Positions 1-8,717 of a stretch of DNA of 32,557 nucleotides are shown here, one piece after another (within the stretch, counting starts at the first letter, position 1; each line of letters opens with the position of its first letter). The position numbers were made by a program, and so were the translations under genes. The notes under the pieces are model-generated. The model had not been told where the DNA came from. It saw only the letters and a program-made list of their open reading frames with translations, and searched no databases. Origin of the DNA: Tubiluchus corallicola (lineage: Eukaryota; Priapulida; Priapulimorpha; Priapulimorphida; Tubiluchidae); the NCBI GenBank assembly GCA_030141605.1, contig JAQGDQ010001550.1:2501-35057 (forward strand), given 5' to 3'.

Positions 1-593
1 AATTTACCGCTGTGCTCCTGCATGAGCTGTCGAACGTGCGTAGTTCGTCACAAACTAACACAGCTGAACTGTGAGGTACAGCACCTGTTTTGTTTCTGCT
101 GCGCGTTTCCGAAATGCAGACGCTAGTGCCCTTCTAACTAGCGAATGGCGAAATGCATGTAACAGCGACGAACTAGTGGCGCGAACGCGAAATTGTATTT
201 GTGTGGTAATAATTCTTTCACGTCAGTCATTTTGAAAAAAATAGTGTGTTCCCTCTCAATATTTTAAAGAGTAGATTGTTTTGACCTAAGATTGGGTCCG
301 GTTTTGCTTAAATAAACACAATTCAGTTCAAGTTTATTGTACACTAGCCGGTTTATTCAATCACTTATCAAGTTCAAAATAATCAATGCAATACAAACGA
401 CCATTTACCACTTAAAACTTATACGATCATAACATAATATAATTTTACAACTTAACGCGTTTAATTCCATAATAACGTTTCCGTTGCTTGATTATTTCAA
501 TCCATTATTGATTAGTTACTCCTACGAACGTTTAATATTGTTATTGTTTTATACTGGCATAAATTAACACAGAAACTGAGACCGTGGTAAGCC
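1..593. other. No recognisable gene; AT-rich intergenic DNA
   Basis: I see no coding signal, RNA gene or clear transposon terminus in this stretch. The first 200 bases are moderately GC-rich and the rest is AT-rich. Part of a transposon or regulatory DNA may be present, but nothing here lets me name it. Confidence 0.5.
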
Positions 594-618
594 TATATAT
601 ATATATATATATATATAT
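594..618. repeat. (TA)n microsatellite
   Basis: An uninterrupted run of alternating T and A, about 12 units, read directly from the sequence. No flanking structure suggests it belongs to a larger element. Confidence 0.95.
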
Positions 619-960
619 TTTAATTCTTTATTTGTCATTAAAATGGTTCACTCATTATAATAAAATTGAGTAAGCCTCAGCGTAATGTTAAAATAACAAC
701 ACTGTTCAAGACAAGCAAAACTAAGGTCTAATTATATACAATAAATGAACATATTTGCAAACACCATATTAAAGTATTTTTACAAAACAATATTACAAAA
801 GTCCAATAAATAACAGCTAGGTATTAATTAATACCACTGTGCAGTGTATAACTCTTAATTATATAAAATTGACTTTTAGCTTGTGTTATTTTTTGTTTAT
901 TTATTTTTTGGCACTAATTTCTTATGTTTAGATGGAATGACATGTTTTGGCAAATAATGA

Positions 961-1482
961 GCAAAGATAGAGCAAAATTTAATCGAGCTTCAAGTTTGGT
1001 TTTGAAAGCCCAAACTAAATAGTCTTCAAAATTATGCATTAAGATTAGTCTCTGGCTATTCAAATAAAACGTCTCTCATAACAGATCAAACCTCTGCAAC
1101 AGAATTAAGAACAATGTTTAAAATCCCAATTTTACAAGCGCATAAAGACTTCTACACAATCCTGTTTTTATATAAATACATCAACAATATTAACACGCCC
1201 TTCATCAAAAATAAGCTTCCTCTCCTCTTGGAGCCAACATTAAATCCAAGAACACACAATATTAAACAAACACGCACTAATAACAAATACGGCAACAATT
1301 CTATCACTAAACAAGGAATTCAACTTTGGAATGCCCTGCCATCAAATTTAAAACAAATCAAATCTCTCGACTAATTCAAATCAAAATTAAAAATACATAC
1401 ATTAAATCGTTTTGCAAACCCAACATACGTAAACGATAATATATATTCATCCACAAATTTTATTTACCCACGTCCATTTTAA
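961..1482 (+). pseudogene. LINE (non-LTR retrotransposon) ORF2 C-terminal relic
   Basis: One forward frame reads from 961 to the stop at 1480-1482, with internal stops near 1003 and at 1372-1374. The translation carries features typical of the end of a LINE reverse-transcriptase protein. Around 1033 it reads NYALRLVSGY, a post-RT region seen in CR1/jockey/L2-type elements. Then come FLYKYINN, HNIKQTRTNNKYGNNS and GIQLWNALPSNLKQIKSL, followed after the stop by FKSKLK. The pattern 'LWNxLPxxLK...FKxxLK' is common at LINE ORF2 C-termini. The catalytic RT and endonuclease parts are absent, so this is a 5'-truncated, decayed copy. The exact clade is inferred. It is not a host gene. Confidence 0.8.
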
Positions 1483-1852
1483 ATTATATGTATATATTGT
1501 ATATAGAATATTATAATTTGCGTGTAACATTATAATGTATATTTTTGTTTTAAATTTTTGGCACAGTAGTTTTTAGTTTGCACTGGACGCATTTGCGTTA
1601 TAAATGAGAACTACGTAGGATGCTCGCGTATTATTGAGTATAAGCGAATTTATACGCAAAGTTTTTTGCGAGGCCTTTGCCAGTATAAGTAATTAACAGA
1701 AAGATTAAAAAATATCCGAAAGTTTATCCCAGAAAAATCGAGTGCTCAAAGTTCTGATTTATGCACCAGAAATGAAGCTGCACTGTTGTGGGTAATATAA
1801 TAATAGTAAAACTCTTTATTGCATCTGATATACAACAACCTAACGGTTCACA
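1483..1852. other. No gene; possible LINE 3' untranslated remnant
   Basis: AT-rich sequence directly after the LINE relic. Its first part may be the LINE 3' untranslated region, but I cannot place the end. Nothing else is recognisable. Confidence 0.4.
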
Positions 1853-1856
1853 TTAA

Positions 1857-2284
1857 CCCTTTCAGTCCCAAATTATTTTTAATAAGAAAAATGCTTTTTG
1901 GCTTGGTACTTTTGTTCAGTATGTCCATCTTGTTTACTCTTAATAATTATTTTTTTCTAACTGTGCCCGCGTGCTAAATATAGCCTGTATCCCACGGGAT
2001 ACATTGGGAATCAATGGAAGCATAAAATGTGCTTCATTTTGCAACTGCTGATACTTTTTTAAAGTATTTAAGACATTTAGTATGCATGCTATGCTGATCT
2101 GTACAAAGTCGTCTCTAAAGTACTGTACCTTGCGCAGTTTTTTATGCTATGTAGATTTTCTAGTTTGTCATTTTACCACCATTTTTAGTCTATTGTTATT
2201 GGCTTAAATCAAAATAACTATTTTATTAATTTTAAAGGCAGAAAATATTCTCGTATCCCACGGGATACAGCGGGTATGAAAGGG
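1857..2284 (-). mobile_element. TTAA-flanked MITE, copy A (piggyBac-like ends)
   Basis: This 428-bp non-coding element begins CCCTTTCAGTCCC and ends GGGTATGAAAGGG, an imperfect terminal inverted repeat with CCCTTTCA at each tip. It is flanked by TTAA on both sides (1853-1856 and 2285-2288). A TTAA duplication with CCC...GGG tips is the hallmark of piggyBac-type transposition. Two further copies lie in the opposite orientation at 25206-25652 and 29518-29973. Each copy contains two palindromes of the form TATCCCRYGGGATA. There is no transposase, so it is non-autonomous. The superfamily assignment is inferred from the ends only. Confidence 0.85.
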
Positions 2285-2473
2285 TTAAGAAACAATGTAT
2301 AACTGTTCATCAAATATAACTGTGACAGTCTGCTACAACGGTCTGCTACTAGAGGGCACTACCTGTCCACCTGACTGGATATGCATACCTAGCAATACCT
2401 GTGGAAAAGCAGGTCAAGAAAGTTGGTCACTTGAAATGACCGCGAACTACGCAATTTCTATTCAGTTGGTCAC
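2285..2473 (+). repeat. Dispersed repeat, copy 1
   Basis: About 190 bp that recur in the same orientation at 4322-4504 with indels. This copy has about 17 extra bases near 2388-2405, and the other copy has an inserted T-run and CCC. Both begin at a TTAA; here the TTAA is also the right flank of MITE copy A. A short open frame (2295-2480) is not conserved in the second copy, so I treat the repeat as non-coding. Confidence 0.8.
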
Positions 2474-3030
2474 CTTCTAGGAAGTTTCTTTTCTTGGTGA
2501 GACTAACGGAGACTTAAGTCATGGAAGTTGTAATACTGGAAGTCATGGTACCACTGGAGTTGTGGTACTCGCTTTTCATGGAAGCATCCTGCAAATCCTC
2601 TGCTCGAGTCGCGTTCAACAGTGTTTAAAGGACAGTGCACGCTACGTTACAGTGCAGACAGTACAACCTGTGAAGCGTTTGGACTCAGTGGTGGTACCGG
2701 TACCAGTAAGTTTCCCTCCACTTACTTTACAACTGGCAGTCATATACTCTAAGTTTGTAAATGTTAAAAAATATCATTTTCAAGCTGTAATCTTGGTGTT
2801 GTTGATGTTTTGTATGCCAATGTTACGTAGTCATGCACAGTTCTAAAGGCTGGTGCACCTCCAGATTCCATAAAAGGCCGCTCGGGCACCATACCAGAGG
2901 GAATGTGTATTTGTAGAGGTTCACATCTACTTTATAAGAGAGGGCCAGGTCGTGACAGTAACAATATACTACTGACTGTATGTATAATCAAATTATTTAT
3001 GTTTTATTGCAGGTCCAATAATTCTGAAGT
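2474..3030. other. No supported gene
   Basis: A 94-codon forward frame (2562-2846) is present, with GTAAGT near 2706 that could be a splice donor. The translation has no recognisable domain. I do not call a gene. Otherwise nothing identifiable. Confidence 0.4.
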
Positions 3031-3063
3031 CTGATGACGAGAAAGGCAGGTGCTCGAAACGTT
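3031..3063 (+). ncRNA. Hammerhead-like / Penelope-type motif, imperfect
   Basis: The sequence reads CTGATGA (3031-3037), CGAG (3038-3041), an 11-base loop, CTCG (3053-3056), then AAACG. CTGATGA and GAAAC are the two conserved core strands of a hammerhead ribozyme, and CGAG/CTCG can pair as stem II. If all four pairs form, the conserved G before AAAC is used in the stem, and I find no convincing stem III. Motifs of this shape ending GAAACGTTG are known from Penelope-like retroelements, so this may be a decayed end of one. A functional ribozyme is not shown. Confidence 0.3.
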
Positions 3064-3624
3064 GCGAATTAATTAATCTAAAATTCATAAAAAAAACACA
3101 AAAACCCGACAAGATCAGGGTTAAATCAAAATGCTCGTAGTAGTACAGGAGGAGTACAGGGGACAGTCCAGGGCCCCTTGTACTTTAACATTCTAAACAA
3201 CGTGACTGAAATGCTTTGTGATCGTTTTTTACTATGAGATTTTTATTAATTCTGTCCTAGCCCGCCTGTCCAGTAATACTTCCTATATCACTATATTAAT
3301 ATTCCTATACTAATTCCACACTTTCTATACTAATATTCTATATCACCGAATTGTCACTACTGTCCCTTCCGCCATTAAATAAATCGTTCAGCAACGTGCC
3401 CTATTATTCTGACTTTATTTCCAGTCAAGTGCTTTGAGTGAAGTATGAAAGTTATTTTGCAGTGACGTACTTCATTTCATCGCAATTCTCTCGACACTAA
3501 ACATGACAAATATGAATTTGTACATTGCTGAGCAAATTACACGCAGGAAGCCACGACGGGGGCTTCCATCTCTCAATGCCAATCGACGCACACGGCAATT
3601 TTGAAAAAACGCGGTCGGTGAATA
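3061..3624. other. No recognisable gene
   Basis: Mostly AT-rich, with an A-run near 3089-3096. It may be the remainder of a Penelope-like element, but no RT or GIY-YIG residues can be read. Nothing else is supported. Confidence 0.4.
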
Positions 3625-4126
3625 GTTCTAGGTTTAACACTCATAATTCAAGATCACTAAATCAGTCACTGAGTCAGTCAGTCGATCAGACAGTCAGTCA
3701 GTCAGATCAAACGAGATTAGTCAGTCAGTTGGTCGGTCGGTTGGTCGGTGAATAGTTCTAGGTTTAACACTCATAATTTAAGATCACTAAATCAGTCACT
3801 CAGTGAGTCAGTCAGTCGAGCAGACAGTCAGTCAGTCAGATCAAATTAAGATCAGTAAATCAGTCACTGAGTCAGTCAGTCGATCAGACAGTCAGTCAGT
3901 CAGATCAATTCAGATTAGTCAGTCAGTTGGTCGGTCGGTCAGTCAGTCAGTCAGTCAGTCAGTCAGTCCATCAGTCTGTCAATTAATCTACATTTCGGCA
4001 GTAGGAATTTCCATTAAAGTGGGTGAGATGTTGTTTAAAATCCCAGTAATAAGAAAAAAAGAGACTTTCAGCCTTTAATTCAGTCGTAAATCGATTGCAC
4101 TTTTGAACACAATGTCCATGACGTGA
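3625..4126 (+). repeat. Left arm of large inverted repeat, CAGT-rich
   Basis: A roughly 500-bp segment whose reverse complement recurs at 5111-5634. It holds about two to three tandem units of 120-130 bp. Each unit has a constant part (AGTTCTAGGTTTAACACTCA at 3625 and again about 130 bases on) and a run of degenerate CAGT tetranucleotides. The inner end (3990-4126) is unique sequence that also matches the right arm in inverse orientation. Open frames here (poly SQSVSQSV) are products of the CAGT repeat. Confidence 0.85.
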
Positions 4127-5110
4127 CATGGAGGACGCGAAACTATCGCGGCTGTCGGTGTCATGCAGGGTTCCAGCTTGGGACCATGACTATTTACTAA
4201 ACTAGTAAACTGAATGCCTTACTCATCATCAGGCCTCAGAATTGTTACATCTGCAATAAAATTTAATTAATCTAATTACACATACAGTCCGTAATACAAT
4301 GAGTCGTTCATTTTCAGTAAGTTAAGCAACAATGTATAACTGTTCATCAAATATAACTGTGACAGTCTGCTACAACGGTCTGCTATTTTTTCCCTACTAG
4401 AGGTCACTAGCTGTCCACCTGACTGGATATGCATACAAAGCAGGTCAAGAAAGTTGGTCACTTGAAATGGCAGTGAACTACACAATTTCTATTCAGTTGG
4501 TCACAACCAGGTTGGTTTAAAGAAGATCCTGTATTTCTTCTGTTTGGAATCCAGGTAGACCACACAGGCTAATTTCGGATCTCCAGGCTTCATTTTAAAG
4601 TTCTATACTAATGCATTTTTACCTGTGATGCACCTGGATAGAGTTCTCATTTAAGTACAGGTGGAGGACCAGTGTCGTTGATCGTTGACACCACTGACAT
4701 GGAAGTGAATTATTTAACGTCTGTTTTGGATATAAGCACGTGGTGCCTCCTTGTGTTTGTTTTTTGCAAATTTAGGCTGTTGATAGACAGGTGAGCTAGG
4801 ACAGGAAATAGGCCATTGGCCTCATTTTGCAGACAGGATAGCAAAGAAGTCATTCTTGTTCAGTACGTCGTGTCGTTTTATCGCAAAATTTTGTCAGTCG
4901 AGTTCTCTTTAGCAAGTTAGTAAGATGCGGCAAAGATGCAAGTTTGATTTCTTCATATTTCATGATATTATTACACATTTTCATTATAGCAGTTAATTAT
5001 CCTTTTTAGCATTGGATTAGCAGAAATTTTTTTTATTTGCTTCAGTTAAAACGAAGTCGAGTCGCTCGTAATATGTCAGTCAGTCAGTCAGTCAGTTCAA
5101 AACAGAACAT
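4127..5110. other. Spacer between the inverted arms
   Basis: About 980 bp separate the two arms. It contains the second copy of the 190-bp dispersed repeat (4322-4504) and a perfect CAGT run near 5075-5096. No coding gene is supported. Confidence 0.6.
4322..4504 (+). repeat. Dispersed repeat, copy 2 (no MITE attached)
   Basis: It matches 2285-2473 in the same orientation, beginning at a single TTAA and lacking the adjacent MITE. It has a T-run/CCC insertion near 4387 and a short deletion near 4436. On one side it acts as an unoccupied version of the site of MITE copy A; the left flanks do not clearly match. Confidence 0.75.
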
Positions 5111-5634
5111 TCACGTCATGGACATTATGGTCAAAAATGCAATCGATTTAGGCCTAATTAAAGGCTGAAAGTCTCTGTTTTTCTTATAATAGGGGTTTCA
5201 AACAACATTTCACCCACTTTAATGGTAATTGCTACTGCCGAAATCTAGATTAATTGACAAACTGGTGGATTGACTGACTGATTGACTGACCGACCGACCA
5301 ACTGACTGACTAATCTGATTTGTTCTGATCGGCTGACTGACTCAGTGACTGATTTACCGATCTTAAATTATGAGTGTTAAACCTAGAACTATTGACCAAC
5401 CGGTCGACCAACTGACTTACTAATCTCGTTTGATCTGACTGACTGACTGTCTGATCGGCCGACAGATTCAGTGACTGCTTTAGTCATCTTAAATTATGAG
5501 TGTTAAACCTAGAACTATTGACCGACCGACCAACTGACTGACTAATCTGATTTGATCTGACTGACTGTCTGATCGGCTGACTGACTCAGTGGCTGATTTA
5601 GTCATCTTAAATTATGAGTGTTAAACCTAGAACT
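5111..5634 (-). repeat. Right arm of large inverted repeat, CAGT-rich
   Basis: Reverse complement of the 3625-4126 arm. It contains three tandem units marked by GAGTGTTAAACCTAGAACT at about 5372, 5498 and 5616 (spacing 126 and 118). Between the markers are GACT-rich stretches. A transcript through both arms could form a long imperfect hairpin. Confidence 0.85.
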
Positions 5635-5868
5635 GTTTAAAAAATTATTATTAAAAACTATTCTTCAATAACCTTCATTACTGGTTAAAGATGATTTTAT
5701 AAAATTTTACAAATTCGTCAAGTTTGCCAGAATTGCTTTTTCTGACGTTTTATATTTTCAGCAATCTGATCTTTTATCATAAGCCTCCCAGATGTAAATT
5801 TTCAATTACAGATTCTATTAGTCGGGTTCATTTGCTAATTCATTTACAACCTGTTTACTCATTTACAA

Positions 5869-5880
5869 CCCCCCCCCCCC
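5869..5880. repeat. Poly-C tract
   Basis: Twelve consecutive C residues, followed by a pyrimidine-rich stretch to about 5900. It could serve as the pyrimidine tract of a 3' splice site for the open frame that follows, or be a simple repeat. Confidence 0.9.
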
Positions 5881-5902
5881 TCCGTTCCATTTTCCCCTCA
5901 AA

Positions 5903-6168
5903 TCAATCTGCATGCATCTAAGAAAACAGCTAGCGTGTCCAGAATCCATCACCCTCCACCAAATGCTCACTTCCGGTGGACAAACCGGAAGTTCTGGAAC
6001 GTTATTCTCGGTTCGGTTTGCGCAGTAATCATTTATTTTGTTTATAGCGCCATGCGCACACAAATTGTGCTAATAAATAGACGCACTGACCCTCGGAAGG
6101 ACGAAATACTTTTACGGGAAGACCGGGAAACGCGAGACGATCCGGGAGGAAGAGAAGATTCCTGGTAA
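5903..6168 (+). CDS. Possible terminal exon of a small membrane protein
   Basis: A forward frame is open from at least 5903 to the stop at 6166-6168. It has no early ATG, so if real it is a downstream exon or a processed copy. From about 5935 the translation contains HPPPNAHFRWTNRKFW, a hydrophobic helix of about 20 residues (VILGSVCAVIIYFVYSAM), then a charged tail rich in R, D and E ending GGREDSW. This is the layout of a small single-pass membrane protein with a soluble tail. A pyrimidine-rich stretch precedes it, and AATAAA lies at 6198-6203, about 30 bases after the stop. I do not recognise the family. It could be a chance open frame. Confidence 0.3.
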
Positions 6169-6197
6169 TGAACCGTGGCTTTTCCTCGTCGTTTCTA

Positions 6198-6203
6198 AAT
6201 AAA
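6198..6203 (+). promoter_or_regulatory. Candidate polyadenylation signal
   Basis: A perfect AATAAA hexamer about 30 bases after the stop of the small membrane-protein frame. A second AATAAA lies near 6240. The hexamer is common in AT-rich DNA, so this is weak support. Confidence 0.3.
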
Positions 6204-6389
6204 CACTTCCTCAGTTCGTCCTATTTATCTACCAAGTCCAAATAAATCATAACTTGGTATGTTGTATGTCTGTTTGGCTGCAGCCCATCGCCCAACCAAT
6301 GTCTGGCTACCAGACCCGTGACGTCATCATGATGTCACCTGCTGCAATCAGATGGAAATCGGGAAAAAAATTGCTGCCATTGCGATTGC

Positions 6390-6514
6390 GATTGCGATAC
6401 TCGACTCTCTCCACCTCTCCGAGGCGGGCACCTTTATAGGGTGCAAAGTCTATTCTTCTATAACGCTGATCTTTTAGTTGTCTTTTCCAAGTTTTATGTC
6501 TTTATTTGTCTTTA
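6390..6514 (-). mobile_element. LINE 3' end, distal piece (split by insertion)
   Basis: This is the left piece of the minus-strand LINE tail whose other part lies at 7009-7340. The two were separated when the short element at 6515-6989 inserted. Reading on the minus strand past the insertion site, the frame continues with a few stops toward a short repeat of GCAATC units near 6374-6398. The boundary on this side is approximate. Confidence 0.5.
6496..6514. repeat. 19-bp target-site duplication, left copy
   Basis: ATGTCTTTATTTGTCTTTA occurs here and again, identically, at 6990-7008. The copies bracket the RTE-derived element exactly, as expected for a target-site duplication made by a non-LTR retrotransposon. 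Confidence 0.85.
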
Positions 6515-6989
6515 ACCTAGCCACTGGGGGGGGCAAGCAGCCCAACTCAGTGCCGGTCCCAAGCCCGGATAAATAGGGAGGGTTAGGGTCAGGAAGGGCA
6601 TCCGCCTGTAAAAACTGCGTCAAAACCTTCTATGAATGAGTCGGTGAGACTTAAAGGGAAAGTCCACAAAGAAGTGGTCAGACCCGCTCTAATCTAGCTT
6701 CTCTAAAGAAGACCGAAGAGAAGAAAATGGGTGTGGTGGAGATGAGGATGTTGAGATGAATGGTGGGAATAACAAGAAGAGATGAAATTAGAAATAATAA
6801 TATCAGAGGAACAGTAAAAGTAGTGGAAGCTTCGCAAGATTGCGATGGTATGGACACCTGAAAAGAAGAGTCGGTGAAGATCATGTGGGAATTGAAGACA
6901 TAAATGAAGAGATGGTCAACAACAGGAATGCGTGGAGAAGGCTCATTCAAAACGGCGACCCCGAATAGGGAAAAGCTGGGAAGAAGAAG
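6515..6989 (+). mobile_element. RTE-derived short retroelement, 475 bp
   Basis: It is bounded by a perfect 19-bp target-site duplication. The first about 110 bases contain a GC-rich head (AGTGCCGGTCCCAAGCCCGG and GGTCAGGAAGGGCATCCG), a motif I associate with the 5' part of RTE-linked short elements. From about 6628 the sequence encodes, across frame breaks, the C-terminus of an RTE-clade ORF2: ESVRLKGKVHKEVVRPAL, MGVVEMRMLRWMVGITRRDE and RNNNIRGTVKVVEAS. It ends with NAWRRLIQNGDPE, a stop and a GAA-rich tail. The RT and endonuclease core is missing. The layout, head plus ORF2 tail with an intact duplication, is an internally deleted or SINE-like derivative moved by an RTE element. Confidence 0.8.
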
Positions 6990-7008
6990 ATGTCTTTATT
7001 TGTCTTTA
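6990..7008. repeat. 19-bp target-site duplication, right copy
   Basis: Identical to 6496-6514. It also forms part of the minus-strand LINE sequence into which the element inserted. Confidence 0.85.
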
Positions 7009-7340
7009 TCCTGTATTCCATGCATTCGTTCACTAGATTTCTAATTTCTAGCAATCCTTCCTTTTCACTGTTCATTAATATATCTGAGTTCAAAATTTTT
7101 TTCCCATTCTCCATATCTATAACATCTAAGCATATGTTCAGTAGTGTCGTCATCTTCCTCACACACTGGGCATAATAACTGATCCTTAAACTCATTCTTG
7201 TAGTTCCCTTTAACTTTAATCATATTCGGTCTTATTTTCAATATATCTTTAACCTCTTCTGGCTTGCATGTGTCCATGTAATTTTGTGGTTTCTACGCGG
7301 TATGCCTTAAAAATCTTAATTTAGTGCTGCTCCTGCATTT
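7009..7340 (-). pseudogene. LINE ORF2 C-terminal relic with CCHC-type finger
   Basis: On the minus strand the frame reads KLRFLRHTA, a stop, then KPQNYMDTCKPEEVKDILKIRPNM and KVKGNYKNEFKDQLLCPVCEEDDDTTEHMLRC. The pattern C-x2-C-x7-H-x4-C is the zinc-binding motif found after the RT domain of many LINEs. A frameshift near 7125-7140 moves the likely continuation to another frame: DVIDMENGKKILNSDI, MNSEKEGLLEIRNLVNECMEYRIK. Its 3' remainder lies beyond the RTE-derived insertion at 6390-6514. It is a truncated, inactive copy. Confidence 0.75.
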
Positions 7341-7429
7341 TTCTGCACATTCATTCTTTATACAACATTCAATCTTGTTCTTTATTTATTTCTTCCAGGC
7401 TATGCTACAGGCTAGTCTCTGTGTTTCCC

Positions 7430-8312
7430 AGGAAGAAATTTGCAGGAGAGAACACGGTTTCATTCATTGGTGAATCTAAAAACCGATTATGCTTAACTGC
7501 ATGACGTAATTACGCCTACATAAATCAAATTAGTGATCCAATTTAGCATTTACCGTACTGATCAGTCACTCAGGTAGTTAAGTTCGGTTCCAGTGCAATC
7601 GTCGTTTGCATCGACACTTTTAATACAACGTAGCAACTTAAAAATGGATGATGTAAGAAAGTAGTTGGTTTGTCAGCCAGGTAGTCAGTCAGTCTGATCA
7701 ATCAATCAATCAGTCAGTCAGGCAGAATTCACGCATTCACCCAGAATTCTATGGCCATGGAGTTTCACCAACCGATTTCTCTACAGGAATACCAGATGGT
7801 AGACAACAAGGAGGCTTGGCTATCTTATGGCGAAAAACTCTTCCTGTTACCAGTAAAATACTTACCTATGCTGACGAATGCAGAGTAATGGGTATTTCTC
7901 TTTCATTTCTTGATGAGTTAATGCCACTTGTATTAATTAATGTTTACTTTCCCTATGAAGCTGATAATAATTTTGATGAATTTAGGCATTGTCTAGGCAC
8001 TCTCATCTCTATTATTGAAACTACAGAGTCAAAATGTTGTTGTAACAAGAATTAAACACATATCTGCATTTTTATCTGCATTTTTATGTTACTTCACAGG
8101 AAACTTGCTGCATTAATAACCTTGATTTTAGCACGCACTTCAATACTTCTTGTTTAATATCACTGTAAGAAACGTTATACTCACAAATTAGAAAAGCTAA
8201 TTACAGAATCCGTAAATGTAATATAGTAGAATTCACTCTGTATAGTGTCTATGCAAAACTGTATAATATAATACAGATATTTTTGCCTGCAAAAAGAGGC
8301 CAATAAAGACTT

Positions 8313-8353
<41 letters not shown>
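7430..8353 (+). mobile_element. Internally deleted LINE derivative, copy 1
   Basis: A roughly 920-bp segment with an inverted partner at 21841-22795. The frame from about 7681 to 8055 encodes part of an endonuclease/exonuclease/phosphatase (APE-type) domain: HPEFYGHGVSPTDFSTG, RQQGGLAILWRKTLP, then VMGISLSF, LVLINVYFPYEADNNFDEFRHCL. The patterns 'GGLAILWRK' and 'NVYFPYEADNNxxEF' are typical of LINE endonucleases. The frame stops just before the catalytic GDFN motif. It is followed by a 3' untranslated region with AATAAA (8302-8307) and a terminal (ATC)n tail. The RT is absent. A CAGT-type simple repeat lies at 7684-7720. Both copies share this structure, so it moved as a short element. Confidence 0.8.
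8313..8353 (+). repeat. (ATC)n microsatellite tail of the LINE derivative
   Basis: About 13 ATC units directly after CAATAAAGACTT. The inverted partner ends with the same tail as (GAT)n at 21841-21915. A simple-repeat tail after the polyadenylation-like signal is usual for this type of LINE. Confidence 0.9.
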
Positions 8354-8374
8354 ATATACAGAATTTGACTTTAA

Positions 8375-8675
8375 CGGCGCGTTCATACTAGCGAGTTTTC
8401 TCGCTAAGTTAACTCGCAAGAGTGTTCAGACTAGAGAGCAAAATTTGCGCACGAGTTACTCTCCGTCGCACAGTAAGCGAGAGCTGACACTCTAATCGCT
8501 GCGAGAAGTGTCGAGAGTAACTCGCCGAAGCGTTGACACTAGACAGTAACTCGCACGAAGTCAACTCGCAGCAACTGTCGGAGAGTTACCGACAGTAACT
8601 CACAAACCAGTTCACACGCGAGTTTGCTGCCAGAGAGTTAATCGTGACAGAAAACTAGCTAACCTGAATGCGCCG
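8375..8675. mobile_element. PIF/Harbinger-like MITE, 301 bp, TAA duplication
   Basis: It begins CGGCGCGTTCA and ends TGAATGCGCCG, which are inverted repeats with one mismatch; CTAG also lies just inside each end. TAA flanks both sides (8372-8374 and 8676-8678). A 3-bp TWA-type duplication fits the PIF/Harbinger superfamily. The interior is rich in repeats of GAGTTACTCGC type and has no coding capacity. Confidence 0.7.
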
Positions 8676-8717
8676 TAAGTCGCAGGACTCTACAGAACGT
8701 AAATTGTAATTGCTCAA

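Noticed and set aside
2295-2846. Two same-frame cysteine-containing frames
   Set aside because: The second genomic copy at 4322-4504 has frame-breaking indels, and no domain is recognisable.
3031-3063. Canonical active hammerhead ribozyme
   Set aside because: The G before AAAC is needed for the visible stem, and I could not find stem III or a cleavage site.
3525-4078. Forward frames with SQSVSQSV repeats
   Set aside because: A by-product of degenerate CAGT repeats; the frames break at unit boundaries.
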